Part shown: piece after piece, positions 17,544 to 24,550 of the stretch
How the letters are laid out: every line of letters begins with the position of its first letter
Position numbering within the stretch: position 1 is the stretch's first letter
NCBI GenBank assembly: GCA_900103495.1
Contig: FMWZ01000004.1
Coordinates: forward strand, 62,001 to 126,000
Source of the DNA: Lachnospiraceae bacterium G11
Lineage (GTDB): Bacteria; Bacillota; Clostridia; Lachnospirales; Lachnospiraceae
DNA: 64,000 nucleotides
Direction: 5' to 3'
Notes under the pieces: generated by a model
Databases searched by the model: none
Told to the model about the DNA's origin: nothing
The model's input: only the letters and a program-made list of their open reading frames with translations
Program-made: the position numbers and the translations under genes

Positions 17544-17909
17544 ATGGCTTACATGGGAATCAATGATTACTCAAACATCATATCGAACTATGTGACACCT
17601 GTCATTCCTGCGCATCAGTCACCTAATGTTACTGAGCTTCAGGATATCTCTACCAAGGACGTTGCACCTGAAGTTAAAGTAGAAGCAGGCAATCACATCG
17701 AGCCTGTGGAAGCCGGTACAACATTCCATGTTAAGAACATTGACATTCATGATGTTGCATTAAAGTTCAATGCCAAGGACGACTTCAGTTACATCGGAAG
17801 AGATGTGGACATCAAGAATCTGGATATGCAGAAAGCTGTTTCCGATATGAAGAAGGATGGAATACTTAGCCAGTATCAGTTCTTCGTAGGTACAAATGTC
17901 GGTTTATAA
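17544..17909 (+). CDS. Small conserved-looking protein of unknown function, possibly motility-associated
   Basis: A 121-aa soluble acidic protein without a signal peptide or membrane helix. I do not recognise a named family with certainty. The N-terminal 60 residues look flexible. The C-terminal half ends in a compact segment (NLDMQKAVSDMKKDGILSQY then QFFVG). That ending reminds me of short proteins encoded near flagellar genes in Lachnospiraceae, but this is from memory only. The SigD-like promoter 60 bp upstream independently points to the flagellar regulon. AAGGAGAG precedes the ATG. It is monocistronic, with a terminator behind it. Confidence 0.75.
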   Translation: MAYMGINDYSNIISNYVTPVIPAHQSPNVTELQDISTKDVAPEVKVEAGNHIEPVEAGTTFHVKNIDIHDVALKFNAKDDFSYIGRDVDIKNLDMQKAVSDMKKDGILSQYQFFVGTNVGL

Positions 17910-17963
17910 TAGCCCAACACAATTCCCCTTTTTTATAATTGTTTTCCATATGTGGTGTTTTTC

Positions 17964-17995
17964 AAAAGGCCTGTGCTTATAAGCGCAGGCTTTTT
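17964..17995 (+). terminator. Intrinsic terminator before aroE
   Basis: GCCTGTGCTT (17969-17978) pairs with AAGCGCAGGC (17981-17990) with one G-U pair and a 2-nt apex. Flanking A residues pair with the T tract at 17992-17995. The stem is long and the T tract follows directly. Confidence 0.85.
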
Positions 17996-18007
17996 GAATG
18001 CCTTTTA

Positions 18008-18036
18008 TTGCATTTGATGTGGGGGTTTGATATGAT
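18008..18036 (+). promoter_or_regulatory. Sigma-A promoter of the aro operon
   Basis: TTGCAT (18008-18013), a 17-bp spacer and TATGAT (18031-18036), 38 bp before the aroE ATG. Confidence 0.65.
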
Positions 18037-18074
18037 ATTTTTGTTTAAAAATGAGACTTTGAGAGGCCTTATAT

Positions 18075-18893
18075 ATGGATGGACATACAAGAGTTTATGG
18101 TTTAATAGGAGATCCGGTGGAGCATTCACTTTCTCCCCTTATTCATAATTCAATTGCTGAAATGTTTAAGGAGAATTTTGTATATGTTCCATTGCCTGTT
18201 AAGAAAGAGAACCTGGGAGAGGCCATAAAGGGTGCCTATGCGTTTCATTTTGGCGGAATGAACGTAACTGTTCCTCATAAGCAGGCGGTTATGGATTATA
18301 TATGTGACATAGATGAGGTTGCCGCACAGATAGGGGCTGTAAACACACTTCTTTGGACCAAGGATGGATACAAGGGATTTAATACGGATATAATCGGCCT
18401 TGAGAAGTCTTTTGCTTCAGATGGGTTTGATGTCACCGGAGAAGAGATAATCATGATCGGAGCCGGGGGTGCATCCAGAGCTGTTGGAATCCTTCTTGCA
18501 AGAATGAATGCCAAATGCATCTATATTCTAAACAGAACTAAAGAGACGGCGGAGAAGCTGAAGGCAGATATTGTAAAGTATTATCCCGATGCAAAGATTG
18601 AGGTTCTCGGTCTTGATGAATATAGTAGAATCCCCGGTTTTTACCAAAAGAAATTTAATGTCGTGCAGGCTACGAGTGTGGGACTCAGCGATGATACAAA
18701 GGCGCCCATATACAACGATGACTTCTATGAACATGTTAATTTCGGCTACGATTTAATATACAGTCCTTTGGAGACACTGTTTATGAAGAAGGTGCGTGAG
18801 AAAGGCGGAAAGGCAGTTAACGGCTTACATATGCTTTTGTCACAGGCAATTGCTTCATATGAGATTTGGCGTGAGGGGTTAAAGGATGAGTAA
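18075..18893 (+). CDS. aroE: Shikimate dehydrogenase AroE
   Basis: 272 aa, normal length. It reduces 3-dehydroshikimate to shikimate with NADPH. The shikimate-binding N-terminal motif GDPVEHSLSPLIHN, the catalytic Lys in NVTVPHKQ and the nucleotide-binding GAGGASRAV are present. The next two genes are aroK and aroQ with overlapping ends, giving three consecutive shikimate-pathway steps in one transcript. GAGAGG (18061-18066) serves the ATG. Confidence 0.96.
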   Translation: MDGHTRVYGLIGDPVEHSLSPLIHNSIAEMFKENFVYVPLPVKKENLGEAIKGAYAFHFGGMNVTVPHKQAVMDYICDIDEVAAQIGAVNTLLWTKDGYKGFNTDIIGLEKSFASDGFDVTGEEIIMIGAGGASRAVGILLARMNAKCIYILNRTKETAEKLKADIVKYYPDAKIEVLGLDEYSRIPGFYQKKFNVVQATSVGLSDDTKAPIYNDDFYEHVNFGYDLIYSPLETLFMKKVREKGGKAVNGLHMLLSQAIASYEIWREGLKDE

Positions 18894-19410
18894 AGCGATT
18901 ATTCTTATCGGCTTCATGGGAGCCGGGAAGACAACCGTAGGAAGGGAACTGGCAAAGAAACTTGGAGTTTCCCTGACAGACACTGACTGGGCTATTGAGA
19001 AAGAGGCGGGAATCAGCATCAACGAGATTTTTGCCACAAAGGGAGAAGAGGAATTCAGAAAGCTTGAGACAGAGCTTCTTGAAAGACTTCGATTGGAGAA
19101 TTACAACGGCGTCATTGCCACAGGCGGTGGAATGCCCCTAAGAGAGCAAAATCGAAAACTTCTAAAAAAAATCGGAAGGGTCTACTATCTGAAAACCGAT
19201 GAGGAAAAGATTTTTGCCCGCATTTCGGAGAATAAGGACAGACCTTTAATAAATACGGAGAATCCCAGGGAGAGAGTTCATAAGCTTTTTGTGGACAGAG
19301 CTGACATTTATGAGGAAGCGGGAGACGTGATAATCGATGGAGGCGAAAACCCCAAAGCAGTGGCGGAAGCAATCCTTGCGGATTATAAGAAGTGGGAGAA
19401 ACAGAAGTGA
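18886..19410 (+). CDS. aroK: Shikimate kinase AroK
   Basis: A 174-aa P-loop kinase that phosphorylates shikimate at the 3-hydroxyl. Walker A is GFMGAGKTTVG near residues 8-18. The shikimate-binding segment DTDWAIEKEAG, the GEEEFRKLE motif, the GGG strand (ATGGGMP) and the LID arginine in DRPL are all present. The start overlaps aroE by 8 bp and the stop overlaps aroQ by 4 bp, so translation of the three is probably coupled. Confidence 0.96.
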   Translation: MSKAIILIGFMGAGKTTVGRELAKKLGVSLTDTDWAIEKEAGISINEIFATKGEEEFRKLETELLERLRLENYNGVIATGGGMPLREQNRKLLKKIGRVYYLKTDEEKIFARISENKDRPLINTENPRERVHKLFVDRADIYEEAGDVIIDGGENPKAVAEAILADYKKWEKQK

Positions 19411-19838
19411 AAATACTTGTAATTAACGGGCCGAATTTAAATTTCCTCGGAATCAGGGAAAAGGCCATTTACGGTGATCGGGACTATGATTCGCTGATTA
19501 ATCTTATAAAGAGCAAAGCGGTGGAAATGGGAGTGGAAGTGGACTGCTTTCAGAGCAATCATGAAGGCGCCATAATAGACAGAATTCAGGCTGCCTATTT
19601 TGACGGGACCGAGGGAATCGTTATTAATCCCGGGGCATATTCTCATTACAGCTACGCAATTTATGACGCCCTTAACTCAGTTATGATTCCAAAGATTGAG
19701 GTCCACATAAGTGATATTGCATCAAGAGATGAGTTCAGACACAAATCTGTGACTGCGCCTGCATGTCTTATGGTAATTAAGGGCGAAGGCTTTGACGGCT
19801 ACATTCATGCCATGGCTGAGCTTTGCAAAAAAATCTAA
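19407..19838 (+). CDS. aroQ: Type II 3-dehydroquinate dehydratase AroQ
   Basis: A 143-aa cytoplasmic enzyme that dehydrates 3-dehydroquinate. It matches type II, which is dodecameric and unrelated to AroD. Family blocks NGPNLNFLG, the catalytic-loop tyrosine in AIYGDRDYDSL, NPGAYSHYS and EVHISD (catalytic His) are seen. I prefer the GTG at 19407 (ATGA-like overlap with aroK and GGGAG at 19394-19398) to the GTG at 19392. The residues after NPGAY are SHYSYAIYDAL rather than the usual THTSVAIRDAL, a mild divergence. Confidence 0.93.
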   Translation: MKILVINGPNLNFLGIREKAIYGDRDYDSLINLIKSKAVEMGVEVDCFQSNHEGAIIDRIQAAYFDGTEGIVINPGAYSHYSYAIYDALNSVMIPKIEVHISDIASRDEFRHKSVTAPACLMVIKGEGFDGYIHAMAELCKKI

Positions 19839-19845
19839 AAAAACA

Positions 19846-19874
19846 TTGAAACTTGCGCCCTTTTAGTATATACT
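19846..19874 (+). promoter_or_regulatory. Sigma-A promoter of efp
   Basis: TTGAAA (19846-19851), a 17-bp spacer and TATACT (19869-19874), followed 46 bp later by the efp start with an AGGAGG ribosome site. Confidence 0.75.
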
Positions 19875-19919
19875 ACTAGGGAATTACAATCGTTTGGATT
19901 TTTTTAGGAGGAAAATTGT

Positions 19920-20477
19920 ATGATTTCTGCCGGTGATTTCAGAAACGGTATTACCATTGAATTAGAAGGAAACGTTTATCAGATTATCGAGTTCCAGCAC
20001 GTTAAACCCGGTAAAGGCGCAGCTTTCGTTAGAACAAAGCTTAAAAACATCAAGAGTGGCGGTGTGGTTGAGAAGACTTTCAGACCCACAGAGAAATGCC
20101 CTCAGGCACGTATTGACAGAAAAGATATGCAGTATCTGTACTCAGACGGTGATCTTTACAACTTCATGGACACCGAGACATATGAGCAGGTAGCTTTGAA
20201 TAAGGATACAGTTGGCGACGCAATGAAGTTCGTTAAAGAGAACGATATGTGTAAAGTATGTTCTCACAACGGCAGCGTATTCTCAGTTGAGCCTCCTTTG
20301 TTCGTAGAGCTTGAGATTACAGAGACAGAGCCCGGATTCAAGGGTGATACTGCTACAGGTGCTACTAAGCCCGCTATTGTTGAGACAGGTGCTCAGGTTG
20401 CAGTTCCTCTCTTTGTTGAACTTGGCGACAAGATTAAGATTGATACCAGAACAGGTGAGTATCTTTCCAGAGTATAA
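19920..20477 (+). CDS. efp: Translation elongation factor P
   Basis: 185 aa, three beta-barrel domains, normal length. EF-P enters the ribosome E site and relieves stalling at polyproline runs. The modified tip residue is Lys32 (HVKPGKGAA), as in the Lys32-type Firmicutes factors, rather than Arg32. The N-terminal KOW-like domain, OB domain (about 65-128) and C-terminal OB domain ending RTGEYLSRV are intact. It is monocistronic, with its own promoter and terminator. Confidence 0.97.
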   Translation: MISAGDFRNGITIELEGNVYQIIEFQHVKPGKGAAFVRTKLKNIKSGGVVEKTFRPTEKCPQARIDRKDMQYLYSDGDLYNFMDTETYEQVALNKDTVGDAMKFVKENDMCKVCSHNGSVFSVEPPLFVELEITETEPGFKGDTATGATKPAIVETGAQVAVPLFVELGDKIKIDTRTGEYLSRV

Positions 20478-20505
20478 GTTTTAAATCGAAAAGCAAACAG
20501 TCTAT

Positions 20506-20534
20506 AAGGCAACGGAAATTTTTCCGTTGCCTTT
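20506..20534 (+). terminator. Terminator of efp
   Basis: AAGGCAACGGAAA pairs with TTTCCGTTGCCTT around a 2-3 nt apex, continuing into a T-rich tail at 20532-20535. Confidence 0.9.
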
Positions 20535-20572
20535 TATGTTGCAATTTTTTATTTGGAAGGAAGGTATTTTTA

Positions 20573-21478
20573 ATGAACAGTTGTGATTTTTACAAAGAAA
20601 TCGAGACAAGATTTAATGAAATGTATGGAGAGGATGCCGAGGCTGTATACACAGAGGTATCCAAAAACAATGGGGTTATTTTACATGGTCTGAATATAAG
20701 AAGCGAGGACACAAATGTTTCACCCACGGTCTATCTTGACCAATTTTATGAACTTTATGAGGATGACTCAATGAGCTTGGATGAAGTGCTTGTAAAAGTA
20801 ACTGAGATTTATGAAGACAACAAATTGACAGAACCTATAGATATGGAGTATCTCACGGACTATGACGCTGTCAAAGACCAAATTGAAATGAAAATTATCG
20901 GAAGAGAAAGAAACAGAGATTTCCTGGAAGGAGTGCCCTATGTTCCGTTTCTTGATCTGGCCATAGTTTTCTATGTGAGGGTTGAAAATGAGTTAATGGG
21001 AACCGGCTCAATCCTCGTGAAGGAAAGCATGAGGGATGCCTGGGGAATTGATGATGATGAACTTTTAAAGGTTGCCCTTACCAATGTAAAAAGCAATAAT
21101 CCTATTGAGTTTACCCACATTTATACGGTGCTTTCTTCAATGGTACCTGAGAATAAAAGGGATGATGTCAAAGGCCTGTTTGACGACAGAAGCGTACCAA
21201 TGTTTGTGGCCAGCAACTCCGAGAAAATCTGGGGAGCCACAGCGATTCTTTTTGATAATGAACTTGGAAATTTTGCGGACAAACTTAAGGAGGATCTGAT
21301 TATTCTGCCCTGCAGCATACATGAGATAATCGTGTTGCCTGCCAGGGATGCGGATATTGACTCCCTAAAGCAGATTGTTGTGGAGATAAACAATACCCAG
21401 CTTGGAAGAGATATAATTCTGTCCGACTCAGTGTACTATTTCAATAGAGAAAACAGGCGGGTTTCAAGGGTTGCGTAG
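20573..21478 (+). CDS. DUF5688 family protein
   Basis: A 301-aa soluble acidic protein of unknown function. It matches my recollection of the DUF5688 family, common in Lachnospiraceae, often in several copies per genome. Markers are an N-terminal helical part with VYTEVSKNNGVILHGLNI, then an alpha/beta part with VPYVPFLDLAIVFYV and near the end SIHEIIVLPA. No catalytic motif, signal peptide or membrane segment is visible. AAGGAAGG precedes the ATG. Confidence 0.8.
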   Translation: MNSCDFYKEIETRFNEMYGEDAEAVYTEVSKNNGVILHGLNIRSEDTNVSPTVYLDQFYELYEDDSMSLDEVLVKVTEIYEDNKLTEPIDMEYLTDYDAVKDQIEMKIIGRERNRDFLEGVPYVPFLDLAIVFYVRVENELMGTGSILVKESMRDAWGIDDDELLKVALTNVKSNNPIEFTHIYTVLSSMVPENKRDDVKGLFDDRSVPMFVASNSEKIWGATAILFDNELGNFADKLKEDLIILPCSIHEIIVLPARDADIDSLKQIVVEINNTQLGRDIILSDSVYYFNRENRRVSRVA

Positions 21479-21577
21479 GTGCCTGCCAAGGGCTTTTTTC
21501 CTAGACATAAACTGAAAGCTGTGCTATCATAGAACGAGTGATGTAACAATTCTGTAATATGTAATTGTGACAGTTTC

Positions 21578-21649
21578 GCACCCGTAGTCTAATGGATAGA
21601 ACGAAGGCCTCCGACGCCTTTAATGCAGGTTCGATTCCTGTCGGGTGCA
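21578..21649 (+). tRNA. tRNA-Arg (anticodon CCG)
   Basis: A 72-nt cloverleaf. Acceptor GCACCCG (21578-21584) pairs perfectly with CGGGTGC (21642-21648), and A21649 is the discriminator. The anticodon stem AAGGC/GCCTT encloses loop C-T-CCG-A-C, placing the anticodon CCG at 21611-21613, which reads CGG. The T-arm carries GGTTCGATTCC. CCA is not encoded. CGG should be a rare codon in this genome. Confidence 0.95.
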
Positions 21650-21670
21650 TTAGCACCCACAAAATTTTTT
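21643..21670 (+). terminator. Hairpin sharing the tRNA 3' acceptor strand
   Basis: GGGTGC (21643-21648, inside the tRNA acceptor) can pair with GCACCC at 21653-21658 around ATTA, followed by ACAAAA and six T residues. This may act as a terminator that competes with tRNA folding, or as a processing signal. Confidence 0.5.
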
Positions 21671-21688
21671 CGGAGAGTTTATTTTTTT

Positions 21689-22903
21689 ATGAGTAAGAAA
21701 GCAAACGAAAACATATGGGAGAAGCTGCTTAGACACAGCAAGATTATTTTTCCTGTTTTGCTTGTGGCACTTGTGGCAGTAACTGTCCTTGTGGCCCTGC
21801 AGTTTGGAAAGAACAGAGATCTCGTGGCAGCTACCAATATAGTTGAGGTACCCTCAACACCTGAGGAAGTAGTAGAGGCTAAAGAAGAGCTTTTAGTCAA
21901 TGCATATCCTGAAGTGAACGCTCTTATCCAGAGCTACTATCAGGCAGAAGTAAACGGCGACGTAGATGCAATTTTGGAAATCAGCAACTCTGTAGATGAC
22001 ACAGAGAAGATCAGAATTCAGGAACTGTCCAAGTATCTTGAGTCATTTCCTACAATTGATGTTTATACAAAGAACGGCCCCGAAGAGAATTCATATATTG
22101 CTTACGTTTATTACCTTGTGAAGTTCAAGGGATATGATGGAACTGCACCCGGAATGCAGGCTTTTTATATCTGTGCCGATGAAAACGGAAAGCTTTATAT
22201 GAATGAGGGAGTTGTTCCCGTTTCCATTACGGAATATATCAATAATGTAAACATGGAAGAGGATGTTGTGGAATTATTCAACAAGGTTGCTGTTGAGTAC
22301 AATGACCTTCTTGTCAGTGACCCCGGTCTTTCTGTGTTTTTACAGGATTTGAATTCCAAAATGGAGGTTTCCGTAGGAGAGGCTCTTGCTTCATTTGAAG
22401 TAGGGGATACTGTTGCTGCGCCTACAGATGCTGTGCCTGAAGAAGGCGGCGAGGAGAGCACACCTTCAGAGTCTGAAGAGGTTCTTGAGGAGAATCCTGC
22501 CGAGACAAGCTTTGCAAGAACCAATACAAGCCTCAACGTAAGAATATCTGACAGCGAGAATGCTGAGAAGATTGGACAGTTAAGCGGCGGCGTTAAGATT
22601 GAGATTCTTGAGAAGAAAGCCAACGGATGGAGTAAGATTCTTTACGAGAATAAAGAAGCTTATGTCAAAACCGAATACCTCTCAATTATTGAGGACGTAA
22701 CAAAGCTTACTCCCATAGGAAAGCTTGAGGCGAAGGATACAGTCAATGTACGAATGGCACCCACAACCGATTCTGACAGAATAGGAACTACATATGTGGG
22801 CGAGAAGTTAGACTACTTTGAATTGGATGACAACGGCTGGGCCAAGGTTAATTACAATCAGTCGGTTGGATATGTTAAAGCAGAGTACTTTAATAAAGAA
22901 TAG
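21689..22903 (+). CDS. Membrane-anchored SH3b-domain protein
   Basis: 404 aa. A short basic start and one hydrophobic helix (about 16-36) anchor it, so the bulk is extracytoplasmic. Residues about 55-255 form a mixed globular region I cannot name. An acidic Pro/Glu/Ser linker (about 255-285) leads to two bacterial SH3 repeats (TSLNVRISDSENAEKIGQL and DTVNVRMAPTTDSDRIGTT). SH3b domains usually bind peptidoglycan, so a wall-associated role is likely. The frame stays open upstream into the tRNA. I use the ATG at 21689, served by GGAGAG. Confidence 0.87.
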   Translation: MSKKANENIWEKLLRHSKIIFPVLLVALVAVTVLVALQFGKNRDLVAATNIVEVPSTPEEVVEAKEELLVNAYPEVNALIQSYYQAEVNGDVDAILEISNSVDDTEKIRIQELSKYLESFPTIDVYTKNGPEENSYIAYVYYLVKFKGYDGTAPGMQAFYICADENGKLYMNEGVVPVSITEYINNVNMEEDVVELFNKVAVEYNDLLVSDPGLSVFLQDLNSKMEVSVGEALASFEVGDTVAAPTDAVPEEGGEESTPSESEEVLEENPAETSFARTNTSLNVRISDSENAEKIGQLSGGVKIEILEKKANGWSKILYENKEAYVKTEYLSIIEDVTKLTPIGKLEAKDTVNVRMAPTTDSDRIGTTYVGEKLDYFELDDNGWAKVNYNQSVGYVKAEYFNKE

Positions 22904-22910
22904 TCGATTA

Positions 22911-22938
22911 ATCCCCGGTGTTTCCGCCGGGGATTTTT
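22911..22938 (+). terminator. Terminator after the SH3b gene
   Basis: ATCCCCGG (22911-22918) pairs with CCGGGGAT (22927-22934) around an 8-nt loop and ends in a T tract. Confidence 0.88.
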
Positions 22939-22977
22939 AGTATTATAATTGTGTTATGTGTGAAAGGGAATAGTAGT

Positions 22978-23817
22978 ATGTTTGACAAGTCCGGGTATAA
23001 GGCTGCGGCCTTTGACCTTGATGGCACACTTCTTGATAAGGGCAAGATGTCTGCAGGGGTCAGGGAAGCACTGATAAAACTGAAAAAAAGCGGGATTATT
23101 ACCATTGTTGCCACAGGAAGGGACTGGTGCCAGGTGGAGAAGGAATGGCGAGAGCTTTTTACCTATTGCATTTCCACCAGCGGCGGATGCATAAGGGAAT
23201 GTGACACCGAAAAGGTAATTGCTTCTCATCCCATAAGACAGAAAGATGTTTTGGAGCTGATTGAGGTAATAGATTCTTTCCATTCGGGGTATTTTTTGTA
23301 CCTGGAAGGATCGGCGGAGTGTACCGGCAACGCCTTTGCAGTTATCAATAAGAATCAGCCGAGAATTAACAGGGAAGATTTCCTGACTCTTTTTAGTACG
23401 AGAGAGCATCCGGAGCACAGCCTTTATAATTTCCAGAAGACCACAGAGAAGACAGTATATAAGATAGAAAGCTATTACCCGTCAAAGGAAGTGAGCCTCC
23501 AGGCCGGGGAAGCTTTAAAGAGAATAGGAAAGTACGAAACTATAATCATGAGCCATGATTCTGTGGAGATAAATGCAAAGGGAATCAATAAGGCAGGAGC
23601 TTTGGAGGAACTTGGGAATCTCGTCGGATTTAAGGCCGAGAATCTCGTAGCCTTTGGAGACAGCAGCAACGATCTGGACATGCTAAAGTACGCGGGCTAT
23701 TCTGTGGTTATGGATAACGGCGCAGACTGTGTAAAGGAAATCGCGGACAGGATTGCTCCCGATGTTTCAAAGGATGGAGCGGCAACCACAATTTTAGAGC
23801 TGTTTGAACTTAATTAA
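22978..23817 (+). CDS. Cof-type HAD-superfamily phosphatase
   Basis: A 279-aa HAD IIB hydrolase. Motif I is FDLDGTLLD (nucleophile Asp), motif II the Thr in VATGRD, motif III the lysine in INAKGINKAGAL, and motif IV FGDSSNDLDML. These enzymes dephosphorylate sugar phosphates, flavin or pyridoxal phosphate precursors; the substrate cannot be inferred. The ATG at 22978 gives MFDKSGYKAAAFDLDG. Upstream in-frame codons lie in the preceding terminator. It ends near the pseudouridine synthase start and may be co-transcribed with it. Confidence 0.92.
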   Translation: MFDKSGYKAAAFDLDGTLLDKGKMSAGVREALIKLKKSGIITIVATGRDWCQVEKEWRELFTYCISTSGGCIRECDTEKVIASHPIRQKDVLELIEVIDSFHSGYFLYLEGSAECTGNAFAVINKNQPRINREDFLTLFSTREHPEHSLYNFQKTTEKTVYKIESYYPSKEVSLQAGEALKRIGKYETIIMSHDSVEINAKGINKAGALEELGNLVGFKAENLVAFGDSSNDLDMLKYAGYSVVMDNGADCVKEIADRIAPDVSKDGAATTILELFELN

Positions 23818-23833
23818 CAAGGATTATAACAAT

Positions 23834-24550
23834 ATGGGTGAAGTCAGAATAAATAAATTCCTGGCCTCATGCGGAGCGGCATCAAGACGAGAAGCTGACA
23901 AAATCGTTTCGGAGGGCAGGGTTACCATAAACGGTGAAATTGCCACCACAGGCTCAAAGGTGTCAGAGGGTGACACAGTGACTCTTAACGGCAAAGTAAT
24001 AAAGCCAAATGAAGACAAGGTAGTGCTTGCCTATTACAAACCTGTGGGTGTCACGGTTACCGAAAAGGATGCTCACGCAGCAAGAACCATAGCCTCTGAA
24101 ATCAAGTATCCCGTAAGAGTTACTTATGCGGGAAGGCTTGATAAAGATTCTGAGGGGCTTCTTCTTCTGACCAATGACGGTAATTTAATAGATGCCGTAA
24201 TGCGCGGCGCAAATATGCATGACAAGGAATATATTGTCAAAACAGACAAGAAAGTAGACGAAAGCTTTGCTGACAAAATGAGAAGCGGAATCTACTTAAA
24301 GGAACTGAAGGCCACCACCAGAGCGTGCCGGGTGGAGATTTTGGGACCTTATACTTTTTCCATTATTCTTACTCAGGGATTAAACAGGCAGATAAGAAGA
24401 ATGTGCGAAGCCCTGGGATACAAGGTCAAAAGCCTTAAGAGAATAAGAGTAATGAACATCAAGCTAAACAATCTTAAACCCGGAGAATATCGGGAACTAA
24501 TTGAAGAGGAGAGGCGGGAACTTTACCGCCTGGCGGGATTACATGAGTGA
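23834..24550 (+). CDS. rluF: rRNA pseudouridine synthase, RluF-like (RsuA/RluB/RluF family)
   Basis: 238 aa. An N-terminal S4 RNA-binding domain (RINKFLASCGAASRREAD) is followed by the catalytic domain with the nucleophilic Asp in AGRLDKDSEGLLLLTNDG. The C-terminal blocks LTQGLNRQIRRMCEALGY and RIRVMNIKL resemble RluF more than RsuA or RluB. RluF modifies U2604 of 23S rRNA in E. coli, so the site here is inference. The ATG at 23834 is preceded by AAGGAT. It overlaps ligA by 8 bp. Confidence 0.85.
   Translation: MGEVRINKFLASCGAASRREADKIVSEGRVTINGEIATTGSKVSEGDTVTLNGKVIKPNEDKVVLAYYKPVGVTVTEKDAHAARTIASEIKYPVRVTYAGRLDKDSEGLLLLTNDGNLIDAVMRGANMHDKEYIVKTDKKVDESFADKMRSGIYLKELKATTRACRVEILGPYTFSIILTQGLNRQIRRMCEALGYKVKSLKRIRVMNIKLNNLKPGEYRELIEEERRELYRLAGLHE

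Noticed and set aside
21623-21688. SH3b protein start inside the tRNA
   Set aside because: The open frame runs through the tRNA T-arm. The ATG at 21689 has a ribosome site and begins just before the membrane anchor.
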